Shown: one piece after another, positions 35,945 through 44,600 of the stretch
How positions within the stretch are numbered: the first letter of the stretch is position 1
Layout of the letters: each line of letters opens with the position of its first letter
Assembly (NCBI GenBank): GCA_963829965.1
Contig: CAWHLK010000027.1
Coordinates: forward strand, 1-64,000
DNA: 64,000 nucleotides
Direction of reading: 5' to 3'
Source of the DNA: DASXZH01 sp963829965
GTDB taxonomy: Bacteria; Armatimonadota; Fimbriimonadia; Fimbriimonadales; Fimbriimonadaceae
Translations under genes and position numbers: made by a program
Notes under the pieces: generated by a model
What the model was told of the DNA's origin: nothing
The model's database searches: none
The model's input: only the letters and a program-made list of their open reading frames with translations

Positions 35945-38458
35945 ACGGCAGATACGAATATCATATTCCCCACGCACTGAATCTCCCGGTTGCCTCGCCT
36001 GATGCCCTGTTTGTTGGCACTTTGGGCCGGATATTCATCTGGGGGGCCTTTGTCGCGTTTCTCATTGGACTGTTACAGAGCCTCTTCTTTCCAAAATCCC
36101 AAAAACTAGGTTCTGCAGTCGCGATCATCGGAGGTCTGGGCGTCATCGGCGCCTTCATCACCCTCGGGCATCTCCTGGTCCATGACCAGTTCGAGTTCCA
36201 CTACGTTTGGGAACATTCCGATTCCGCCTTGACCCTGCAATATAAGATCGCGTCTATCTGGTCGGGCCAGGAAGGCAGCTTCCTTCTTTGGGCGACCACC
36301 TCTTCGATCTTTTTGCTCCTCACCCTCTGGGGTACGGGGAGCTACCGCCGCTGGTTCACCGCGACCTATTTCGTCTTTCTCGCCGCGCTGTGCGGCATCC
36401 TCGCCTACGAATCTCCGTTCGATGTTCAGCGCTTTATCCCCCCCGGCGCCGCTACCGGCCTCGCCTACCTGCTGCCCCATGGCAACGACCTGAATGCCTC
36501 GCTGAAAAACTATTGGGTGGTGATTCACCCGCCCACGATCTTTTCAGGTTTCGGCTCTCTAACTGTACTTTTCGCTTACGCCGTAAGCGCCATGGTCACG
36601 CGTAACTACAAAGATTGGGTTCCCCAAGTCCGGCCTTGGGCTTTGGTTTCGCTGTCCATTGTTGGCATCGGCCTCTGTATGGGCGGGTTCTGGGCCTACG
36701 AGACCCTCGGCTGGGGAGGGTTCTGGAAGTGGGACCCGGTCGAAAACGTCAGCTTCGTTCCTTGGATCATGACCGCGGTCTTGGTTCACGGATTCATCAT
36801 GCAAACGACCAAGGGCCGTTCGGCTTCTTTCCAACGTGCTATTTGCGGGCCTGCCGTTTCTCATGTACACCTACGGCACGTTCCTGACCCGAGCAGGATT
36901 CTTGGATGGCGCAAGCATTCACAGCTTTGCCGAGATGGAGCACACCGCCCACATGGTTCTCCTCACGTTTTGTATTGTCGCGTGGCTCGGCTTTCTGGGC
37001 CTGTGGCTTTACCGGATGTTTGTGAACCCTCCAGCCTCTCCTCCGCAGCCCGCTGCGGCGGCCGGAGAATCCGCGCGGAAAGGTCTCGTAGCCCGCTTCT
37101 TTCTTGCCGACACCATCCATCGCGAGGGCTGGTATCGCTTCGGCAACTTGATGCTGGCGCTCATTGGGGTTGCAACCGCCATTGGCATGAGCGTCCCCCT
37201 TGTGCAGTATCTGATGCATCAGCCGGCGAAGGCGGTGGACGAGCACCTGTACCACGTTGTTCTCGCCTGGTTCTTTGTGCCGGTCATGGTTTGTATGGCG
37301 GTGGCGCCTTTCGTGAGCTGGCGAAGGATGTCCGTCTGGAAGCTGCTTGAGCGTGTCTTCAACGTTTTCAGCATCACCATTGGAATCCTGGGAATCGGCA
37401 TGATCATCATGAACCACCCCACCATGGGGGTTCACATGATCCCGCAATCGACCATCGACTTTCCTTTCGGAAGAAAAGTGCCTGCGATGCCGTGGGTCAC
37501 CTTCTTGGTCGGGTTCTGTATCTTCACCGTAGTCGGAAATCTGTGGCGCATCGTGGAAATGCGCAAGGCGAGAAAGAGCTCCCTCGGCTCATTCGTCGCC
37601 CATATCGGGGTTGCGGTGGCGATGGCGGGGCTGATTATTTCGAGAGGCCTCGAAAGATCCCCAGTTTTACGCTCTCCAAGAACAAGACATTGCCGCCCCG
37701 CTCGCCAACGTGAACGAGGCGGGTGACATGGTCGGCGGCAACATCCTTCCCTACACCATGACCCTCCACGACGTGGACACGGCCGGGTTGAGCAATCCGG
37801 ACAACAAGCTGACCATCGATGTCCGCGGCGAGACGAGTCGTTTGTGGCCAAACCCGGGTTCTATTTCCGAAAAGAAGGCGACGAACAAAAGCAGACCGCC
37901 TGGCCCTCCATCCAACACACCCTGTCCCATGACACCTATTTGGCTCTGGGCGCGCAACAGATCCAAGCGAGCGATCCCATCACCCTCGCCCCGGGAGCCA
38001 GCAAGGTCGTAAAGCTGGATGACCCGCAAACTCTGGACAAGATCCCGTATCAGCTCACCTACAAGAAGATGGAGATGGTGGGGCAGCCGGGCCAGGAAGG
38101 AACCAAGTTCTTGGCCGACGTCCTCGTCCGAGGTCCAAACGGCGCGGAAATCACGGTCAAGCCGTCCATGCAGATAGCGTCCGGCGACGCTCCCGATATC
38201 GAGCCGTCCATCATCGATTCCGACTTCTTCCTGACCCTGGTGAGCATGGATGCGGCGACCAAGAACGTCACCTTGCAAGTTAACTATGTGCGGCCGCTGT
38301 ATCTGGTGAACCTGCTCTACAAGCCGCTGGTCATGCTCGTACCGCTCGGCGCGGTGATCATGACGATCGGCGGCCTCATGTCCGCCTGGTATCGCCGCAA
38401 GAACAAGAAACTGGCCGCAGTCGAACTCCCCGGCGATCCTGACGGCGCTGCGCGATGA
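35941..38458 (+). CDS. ccmF: Cytochrome c heme lyase CcmF, three frame breaks
   Basis: About 835 residues in one polytopic protein. The WWD heme-handling motif GWGGFWKWDPVENVSFVPW and conserved His (NYWVVIHPPTIFSGFG) are present. Frame breaks lie near 36825 (in KGR then LLSNVLFAGLPFLM), near 37668 at a CCCC run (LERS then QFYALQEQDIAAP) and near 37835 (VRGE then ESFVAKPGFYFRK). Each rejoins a conserved or well-formed sequence, so the gene is intact apart from single-base changes, likely sequence errors. Other ccm genes (ccmABCD, ccmH) are not in the window. Confidence 0.9.
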
Positions 38459-38567
38459 GTGTTGAGTGTTGAGTGTTGAGTATTAGGTGTTAAGGCTTGA
38501 GCTGAGAAATCGGAGGAACGCCTCATATTCCGGCTCAACACTCAAAACTCAATATCCAACACTTTCC
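38457..38567. repeat. Inverted pair of 7-bp tandem repeats, second copy
   Basis: GAGTGTT three times, GAGTATT, AGGTGTT, AAGGCTT, then a spacer ending TTCCGG, then CTCAACA, CTCAAAA, CTCAATA, TCCAACA. It starts at the ccmF stop codon and ends just before the pyrE start. Structure and spacer end match 33882-33973, indicating a mobile repeat unit or a shared function. Confidence 0.75.
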
Positions 38568-38584
38568 CGCTCCATAATTCAACC

Positions 38585-39171
38585 ATGCCCGTAGACCTTG
38601 GCCAACTCCTTGAAACTAGCGGCGCCGTTTTGCACGGCCACTTCCTCCTCACCAGCGGCCGTCACAGCGGAGTGTACGTTGAGAAGTTCCGAATCCTGGA
38701 GCAGCCCGCTGTTCTCTCCGCCCTCTGCGCCGAAATCGCCGAGCATTTCAAAGACACCAATATAGACCTCCTAGCCGGCCCAACCACCGGCGGCATCATC
38801 ATCGCCTTCGAAGTGGCGCGGCAGATGGGGCTGCCCGCCGTGTACGTGGAGAGCGAGAACGGCGTGAAAAAGCTCCCGCCGAGGAGGAAGTGATCCCAGC
38901 AGGAACGAGCGTGCTCGTCGTAGACGATGTCCTTACGACGGGTACGTCCCTTCGCGAGGTAACCGAGTTGGTGGTGTAGGCCAATGCCCGTCTGGCCGGT
39001 GTTGCCGTGTCGATCGACCGGACGGAGACGCAAATCGATTTTGGCTGCCCCTTCTTCGGCGCCCATGGGGTGGAGGCCACAAGCTTCCCGCCCGACGAAG
39101 TTCCCGACTGGCTGGAGAAGATCCCCGTTACCAAACCGGGAACGCGGGTTCAGCCCCTGAAGGGGCAGTAA
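38585..39171 (+). pseudogene. pyrE: Orotate phosphoribosyltransferase, broken
   Basis: Pyrimidine synthesis enzyme. Reads well at first (LTSGRHSGVYVEKFRILEQP, LLAGPTTGGIIIAFEVARQMG), then the frame breaks near 38875 within NGVKKL. It resumes as VIPAGTSVLVVDDVLTTGTSLREV (PRPP loop), and meets an in-frame TAG at 38977 before ANARLAGVAVSIDRTE. One indel plus one nonsense codon: either several sequence errors or a real pseudogene. Since pyrE is normally essential without uracil, errors are plausible. Confidence 0.8.
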
Positions 39172-39255
39172 TCAGGTTGGTGTTGGGTTTTAGGTCTCTA
39201 GGTTTTGGGTTTTGGGTTTTGGGCGGTCGGCCTTGGGTTTTTGGTGTTGGGCACG
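39172..39255. repeat. 7-bp-period spacer (GGTTTTG type)
   Basis: GGTTGGT, GTTGGGT, TTTAGGT, CTCTAGG, then GGTTTTG three times in a row, then CGGTCGG. Degenerate 7-bp periodicity without coding potential, downstream of pyrE. Confidence 0.6.
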
Positions 39256-39388
39256 CGCTAAGGATCCACTCCTCAACGAGGGACTCGTCCCTCCGGCAGG
39301 TCTGACCGGTCCGACGGGGCCATGAACAAGAACCCGCGGTCCATTCTTGCCGGCAAAGCGAACCTTTAGTGATGGAAGTAGACCATCC

Positions 39389-39945
39389 ATGACATTGACA
39401 AAGGAAGCCAAAAGAGCGCGGAGGAAGTTAGGGACCATCAACGGGTCCTAAACGCTTCCGAGCTCCTCGAACAGCACTTCGAAGCAATCCATGCTTACGT
39501 CTCACGCAGAATCCGCCCCATCGAGGATGCCGAAGACGTCACCAGCGAAACTTTTGCAGCCGCCTTTCGCGATTTGAAGAAGGTTCGTGGAGACGCCAGA
39601 GTTTGGCTGTACGGGATCGCCCGCCGAAAGATCGTGGACTTGCTGCGAAGGCGTGCCGTCGAACAACGGCATCAACCTGCGCAAGCGGTAGGCGATGCGG
39701 AAAGCGCGCAATGGCAACTGGAAGCGGGAGAGGCTTCGGACAAGCTGCGAGCCCTCATCAACCTGCTGCCCCCCGATCAGCGAGAGGCCCTCCTCCTTAA
39801 GTTTGTTGAAGAGCTGACCGTCGCCGAAATAGCGGCCGTGATGGGTCGATCAGCTAAAAGCGTAAAGGGCCTCCTTGCGCGGGCCAAAGAGTTTGTTCAG
39901 TCGAAAGGCAAAGCCTACTTCTCAGATATGGAGGTGTCGATATGA
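39389..39945 (+). CDS. ECF RNA polymerase sigma factor 2, frame break near start
   Basis: About 185 residues. Region 2 (HAYVSRRIRPIEDAEDVTSETFAAAFRDLKK) and region 4 (LPPDQREALLLKFVEELTVAEIAAVMGRS) are clear. There is no start codon in frame before the TTG at 39574. ATG 39389 gives MTLTKEAKRA in another frame; losing two bases near 39418 would join it to EEVRDHQRVLNASELLEQHF. The 3' end overlaps the next gene by ATGA. Confidence 0.75.
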
Positions 39946-41564
39946 GTTCCTTCGAAACGCTAGCCAAAGCAGCATTCCCCCCAACGTCCGCTTCTCCCGA
40001 ATTAGTGCGGAAGCTCCGGATTCTCGCGATTGAAAATGACCGCCGGAGAGCCCAAAAGCTGATCTGGAAGAGACGCATCCGGCTCACATCATTGACCGCA
40101 GGAGTCGCCGCCCTTGCAATAGGCGGAGTCGTGCTAAGGCCGAAAATCGCCTTTGCCTACACCCTATATCGAGTCGAATCGGCCCTCAAAGACCAGACCG
40201 TTTCAACCTATCGGACTTGGATCATGGAAGCTGACGGAAGCAAAACGCCCGGCTACAGCGTATCCACTCGCGGCCAAGAGGTCCGAATCGATCGGGGGCG
40301 GGAGACCTTGCTCTACACAAACCATCAGAGATGGATCTACCAGGCAGGCTCCGGCATCGCCACGTTCGAACCGTCCCCGGACAATGCGCTTGACCGAATG
40401 AAAATCACCACCGGCTCGGCTCTGCTGAGGGAAATTTCTTCCTTTGGATGGTTAAGCCCGATGGATGTGGAAGAGGAAGACGGCCAGATCGTCGCCAGCG
40501 TCGTTGGCAAGTCGGAACGCACCAGGCTCCGATTGTGGATCGATGAAGAGACGGACCTGCCACTTCGGACTGAAATTCAAAGTCCCAGCCAAGGTGGTTG
40601 GAAAACCGAGGAAGTCGGTGAGTTCGGCTTCGGAACCTCGGTGGACGCGGGTCTCTTTAAACCACACTTCCCTTCGGGCACACGAGTGGTCGACAAAGAC
40701 GCGATGGAACGCGAACTCAGATCGCGCTGGTCCACTCCCCTGATGAGCGTGCAAGAGAAGGGAGACGGTATGGACATCCGCGATGTCCAGGTTAACGCCG
40801 AAGGCGACGTTTTCGTATTGTTCACGTCCCGCAGAGTCGGGGGCGAAGTTCAGGTCGCCGGTGCTAACGGCGAGACCTATCTGAGCGCAGAGCCGTTCGA
40901 CGGCTCACAAGAATGGACTTCGGGCCGGGTGGACGGGTTCACGTTCCCAGGTGGCCGCCTAAGAGGCGCTCTCTTCGTGCCGGTGGAGCGAGGCCCGTGG
41001 CAGCCAAGCACCCTAAAGATTATTGCGGCTCCCGCGTCTACCCAAGGAATGATTCCCGCATCAGCCGGCCATAAGGTAACGATCAATGGAAAGGAATACG
41101 TCGAATGGTCTTCCACCGAAGTCGAAGCCTACCGAAAGCAGCACGGCGGAAGTCCCGCCGAAGTCGCCAAGAGAACATTCACCATGCGTTTCGAGAAACC
41201 GAACTGCGAAGTTTTGCCCGCCTACATGGATTTCCTGCCCCAAGGCGTTCAAAGCGAGACGGACCTCGTTCGAAGAGAAGCCAAGGCCCGCGGCGACTGG
41301 GACAAGGATCACGGTCTGTACGCGCAGGCAGAAACCGAGATTCATAACGCCATCGACCTCACCACGCGTTTTTATCGCGAAACCGGAAACGCTGGAGTCC
41401 AGCCGGAAGAGTATTTTGAACTCTATGAGATCCTGTCGGCGGAGGGCAAACGAGCGGAAGCGCTCCAATACCTGAAAGCCGTACCGGATCAAATGGTGTA
41501 CCGGAACGATGGACTTCAATCGCGATACGAGGAGGCTGTACGGAAAGAGGGGCTCAATCCGTAG
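39942..41564 (+). CDS. Membrane-anchored partner of the ECF sigma factor
   Basis: 540 residues. An N-terminal cytoplasmic stretch of about 47 residues (LVRKLRILAIENDRRRAQK) is followed by one helix (LTSLTAGVAALAIGGVVL) and a large outer domain. A LolA/outer-membrane-like beta part runs to about 260 (YTLYRVESALKDQTVSTYRTWIM). The far C terminus is alpha-helical and TPR-like (LYEILSAEGKRAEALQYL). The overlap with the sigma gene and topology suggest an anti-sigma factor, though no zinc-binding HxxxCxxC is present. Confidence 0.6.
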   Translation: MSSFETLAKAAFPPTSASPELVRKLRILAIENDRRRAQKLIWKRRIRLTSLTAGVAALAIGGVVLRPKIAFAYTLYRVESALKDQTVSTYRTWIMEADGSKTPGYSVSTRGQEVRIDRGRETLLYTNHQRWIYQAGSGIATFEPSPDNALDRMKITTGSALLREISSFGWLSPMDVEEEDGQIVASVVGKSERTRLRLWIDEETDLPLRTEIQSPSQGGWKTEEVGEFGFGTSVDAGLFKPHFPSGTRVVDKDAMERELRSRWSTPLMSVQEKGDGMDIRDVQVNAEGDVFVLFTSRRVGGEVQVAGANGETYLSAEPFDGSQEWTSGRVDGFTFPGGRLRGALFVPVERGPWQPSTLKIIAAPASTQGMIPASAGHKVTINGKEYVEWSSTEVEAYRKQHGGSPAEVAKRTFTMRFEKPNCEVLPAYMDFLPQGVQSETDLVRREAKARGDWDKDHGLYAQAETEIHNAIDLTTRFYRETGNAGVQPEEYFELYEILSAEGKRAEALQYLKAVPDQMVYRNDGLQSRYEEAVRKEGLNP

Positions 41565-41574
41565 CTGGTAGGGG

Positions 41575-41640
41575 TTGAACTGTGAGCTGTGAGCTGTGAG
41601 CTGTGAGCTGTGAACGGTAAACGGTAAACGGGTAGAGCCT
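41575..41640. repeat. 7-bp tandem repeat (GTGAGCT)
   Basis: GTGAGCT four times with exact 7-bp period, then GTGAACG, GTAAACG, GTAAACG. It begins 10 bp after the stop of the preceding gene. Confidence 0.75.
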
Positions 41641-41829
41641 ATTTCACCAGGCTCCCCGATCTCAGACAAGTCAGACAGGTCCTAAAAACGGGCAAGATAC
41701 AATCTTTAGAGGCTATCGCAAAACCTAATCTGTCGGTCGGTAACAAGCTTATTGCTCCGCTTCGCGGAGTGTCAAGCTAAAGAGGCCATCGCAAAAGGTT
41801 CCGATGCAGAATCTCGGGCGCCCCAAAAC

Positions 41830-42041
41830 TCATATCTCCCTTGTATGGTTCGGGGTGTAGCTCGGATAAAACTGAGTGACGCAGGGCGGAGGGACCATTA
41901 ACTCCCCTTCCGATCAGACGGACTGGAGGAGATTTCCCCCGCCCGGCTTAAGCGCCAATTAGGATTCTAGCCGGTTAGACGGCCAATATCTGCAAGGTAG
42001 CGCGCCGGTCGCCCTGCGATCTTTTACAAGGTGGTTCGATT
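41830..42041 (+). ncRNA. Candidate bridge/seek RNA of the IS110 element
   Basis: About 210 bp without coding capacity directly upstream of the transposase, where IS110-group elements encode the RNA that pairs with target and donor DNA. It contains several GC-rich self-complementary stretches (GGGCGGAGGGACC; CCGGTTAGACGGCC). Inferred from position and family only; the fold was not computed. Confidence 0.4.
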
Positions 42042-42974
42042 ATGGCTTATGTAGGTTGTGATGCCGGCAGTAGATCTTACGGAGTTTCGGTGGACGAGGG
42101 CGATCCGTTTGTGGTTGAGCGGAGTCCGAAGGAAATCAAGGAGTTCTTGAAAGGCCTGGAAAAAGGTTCAAGCATAGCGGTTGAGGCAACGGGTCGCTAT
42201 CACCTTATGCTTGCGGAGATGGCTTACGAGAAGGGCTTTACGGTTTACGTATTGAACCCCTCGGAGTTTGCCCTTTACCGCGACAGTATAAGTTGGAGGG
42301 CAAAGACGGATCCGATCGACGCCCAGATTCTCTCGCGTTATGTGGCCCGGGAAAACGACCGCCTCCGCGCCTGGGTTCCACCGCAGCATGTTCCTCGCCG
42401 GGCACGCGACCTTTTGGGCCTGCGCGACCAAACATCGACTGCCCGGATTGCTTTGGAGCAAAGCTTGAAGGCGATCGGGCTAAAGTCGAGCCCTGCGGCA
42501 CGTATCCTCCAGAATGAGGTGGAAAAGCTTCGCGAGTTAGAGGACCAGTTCGAGCAGGAAATCGCTCAGCTGCTGGCTGAGAACCGCACCTTCCGTAGGA
42601 TGCTAAGAGCTCCGGGAATTGCTGTTTTGGGTGCCGCGATACTCACGTGGATATTCTCCTGTGGGCAGTTCCGCTCATCGGACGCCCTAATCGCGTTTGT
42701 GGGGCTGGATGTACGCGTGCGCGAATCCGGCAAATGGAGGGGCTGTAGAAAGCTCACCAAACGCGGAGACCCTCTGCTTCGTAAGATACTGTTCAACGGA
42801 GCAAACAGTCTGAGAAACTCCAAACGCTGGAAACAATGCTTCCTGGAGCTTGCGGCACGAGGCTTCTCCAGCATCGCCAGCAACGTATACGTGATGCGAA
42901 AAATGCTTCGCCTGGTTTGGGCCCTGGAGAACTATGACACACAATATCAAGAGAATTACGTGCGAGGAGCTTGA
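42042..42974 (+). CDS. IS110-family transposase
   Basis: 310 residues. The N-terminal RuvC-like DEDD domain has D7 (GCDAGS), E48 (VEATGRY), D90 and D93 (KTDPIDAQ). The C-terminal Transposase_20 domain has LRAPGIAVLGAA, FVGLDVRVRESGKWRG with the catalytic-type Ser229, and KRGDPLLRKIL. Complete and apparently intact. It cuts and rejoins DNA guided by the element's RNA in characterised members (IS621). Confidence 0.9.
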   Translation: MAYVGCDAGSRSYGVSVDEGDPFVVERSPKEIKEFLKGLEKGSSIAVEATGRYHLMLAEMAYEKGFTVYVLNPSEFALYRDSISWRAKTDPIDAQILSRYVARENDRLRAWVPPQHVPRRARDLLGLRDQTSTARIALEQSLKAIGLKSSPAARILQNEVEKLRELEDQFEQEIAQLLAENRTFRRMLRAPGIAVLGAAILTWIFSCGQFRSSDALIAFVGLDVRVRESGKWRGCRKLTKRGDPLLRKILFNGANSLRNSKRWKQCFLELAARGFSSIASNVYVMRKMLRLVWALENYDTQYQENYVRGA

Positions 42975-43149
42975 CAAAAAACCATAGATTCTCCTCCGCG
43001 AGGGAGGTCGGTGAGCTTGCGAACCGGGAGGGCGGGTTCCGAGTCGTTCCGAAAATCCGCTCGCAGAGCGACGAGTAGGTTTTGCGATAGCCTCTAAAGC
43101 TCGACCTACTTCAGCTTCTAGGGATTGCGACAGGAACCCATTTTGAGCT

Positions 43150-43206
43150 TCTAATAGGGTTTTGCGATGGCATCTTTAACCTTTACCCTCTACCCTTTAC
43201 CTCTGG
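43150..43206. repeat. GGTTTTGCGATGG motif plus 7-bp repeat
   Basis: TAGGGTTTTGCGATGGCATC (43154-43173) matches the dispersed motif seen around the IS110 element and in the REP array at 58 kb. It is followed by TAACCTT, TACCCTC, TACCCTT, TACCTCT with a 7-bp period. Confidence 0.6.
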
Positions 43207-43244
43207 AAGATATGGGCATTTGAGCCGACAATTCTACTGGGTCC

Positions 43245-44600
43245 TTGAAGTCCAACGTCCAAAACTTTCTAAAGCCGGAAAGCCGGTTCGCCTTTGCGGA
43301 AGCAAGAGGCGCCTTCCTCGCGCACGTCATTGGTGCGTGCTTTTTCATGAGCATCATTCTGGGCCCGTCCATTCTTGGCAAGGTCTTGGCCATCAATCCC
43401 TTCGATTGGCCCATTCGATTTGTCGGTTTGTGGCTCTTGGTGGACAAGGCCGGAAAGCTGCGCACCGTCAAGCTGAGCGGCTGGGATTGGGCACATCTTT
43501 TCTTCATCGCCGGCTACGGCTGCGCGCTGATTTACGCAGACGTGTTCATGATTCGCGACACCGGCTTGATGAACTACGTTGGCTGGATCAACGTGACCCT
43601 GAACGCTTACCTATACTTCGCGCTCGTCCGTGAGGGCCTCAGCCGAAGAGGATTTCGCCCCGAAGTGCTCGTCCGCTGGCTACTCGGAACGCTTTGTTTC
43701 GCATGCATCTTGGCCCTCCTTCAAGCTCGCGACCTCGGCGGCATGCGCCACATCATCGACGGCTTCTACCACCAAGCCCAGATCGAAGAACACATGGAAG
43801 GCCCCTCCGAGCCCTGGCAGGCCCGCGCCCCAACCACCCACGCCAACTCGCTGGCCATGCTCCTTCTCTGCGGCCTGCCGCTCCTGATCGCACTGGCCGA
43901 CCTTAAGAAGTTCCGCGCATACGACTGGGTGATCGGCGCGCTCCTCGTAGTGACGAGCATCTTGACCTACTCGAGAATCGGCATTATCGCCATGGCCGCC
44001 ATCGGCTTTTCCATCATCGTGGTCTGGGCCTACCGAAAGGAGTATTTCAAAGCGGCGGTATCGGCGTTTACGCTCGTATCGGTTCTCGTCGTTTTTGCCG
44101 CCGTTGTCATGGCCTTCGATGTCACCCGCTTCAAGGTGCTCGTCGAGAAGCCGAATCAGATATCCGGTTCGGCCTCGACCGCCACTGCCGGGTGGAAGGC
44201 GCGAGAGATCAGCCTTCAGGGCTCCCTCCGAACGGCCGAGAAATACCCGTTCACCGGGCTGAGCGCCGCATCTTCAGCGCTGAACCAGGAAACCGTTCTC
44301 GTGCGCAACCCCTACACATACCATGGGCTGCTTCTCAACGTTTACGCGTACTGCTTCGTATCCTACGGGCTATTGGGCTTGTTCTATCTGCTGGCGATCC
44401 TATGGCTAACCGCCAGCCAGATCCGCTACGCCCGAACCCGGATGGCGTTCGCCAGCACGGCCTTTGTGCTCGCCGTTGCATTGATGGTGTTCGGCATCGC
44501 GGAGAACGTGCTGTTCTACGACGGCGCCATGTACACGGTAAATATCGTGATGGCGTTTTGCGTCATGCGCACGCAGAAACCTGCGGAAGAACTTGCTTAA
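43245..44600 (+). CDS. O-antigen ligase/polymerase-like membrane protein
   Basis: 451 residues, TTG start (an alternative is further in). About 11-12 transmembrane helices. The Wzy_C-type region contains LTYSRIGIIAMA, and a large outer loop (about 285-345) has GSLRTAEKYPFTGLSAASSAL. This is the pattern of O-antigen ligases or polymerases that join glycans to lipid carriers. No sugar-transferase cluster is adjacent. Its end overlaps the convergent pilT gene by a few bases. Confidence 0.75.
   Translation: MKSNVQNFLKPESRFAFAEARGAFLAHVIGACFFMSIILGPSILGKVLAINPFDWPIRFVGLWLLVDKAGKLRTVKLSGWDWAHLFFIAGYGCALIYADVFMIRDTGLMNYVGWINVTLNAYLYFALVREGLSRRGFRPEVLVRWLLGTLCFACILALLQARDLGGMRHIIDGFYHQAQIEEHMEGPSEPWQARAPTTHANSLAMLLLCGLPLLIALADLKKFRAYDWVIGALLVVTSILTYSRIGIIAMAAIGFSIIVVWAYRKEYFKAAVSAFTLVSVLVVFAAVVMAFDVTRFKVLVEKPNQISGSASTATAGWKAREISLQGSLRTAEKYPFTGLSAASSALNQETVLVRNPYTYHGLLLNVYAYCFVSYGLLGLFYLLAILWLTASQIRYARTRMAFASTAFVLAVALMVFGIAENVLFYDGAMYTVNIVMAFCVMRTQKPAEELA

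Larger units (their letters stand above)
41705..43098 (+). mobile_element. IS110-family insertion element bounded by 23-bp inverted repeats
   Basis: 1,394 bp. Position 41705-41727 (TTTAGAGGCTATCGCAAAAC...) is the exact reverse complement of 43076-43098. It contains one transposase gene and a long 5' non-coding part. IS110 elements normally have no terminal inverted repeats. The same motif occurs alone elsewhere (32415, 32671, 41777, 43154, 58165), so the repeats may be pre-existing REP-like units into which the IS inserted; true IS ends could lie inside. Confidence 0.7.

Noticed and set aside
41840..41920. Possible tRNA (GGGGTGTAGCTCGG-like)
   Set aside because: No complete cloverleaf or acceptor stem could be drawn; better explained as IS110 non-coding RNA region.
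41705..43098. Classical DDE transposon with true terminal inverted repeats
   Set aside because: The transposase is IS110 type, which does not use such ends, and the same 23-bp motif occurs elsewhere alone.
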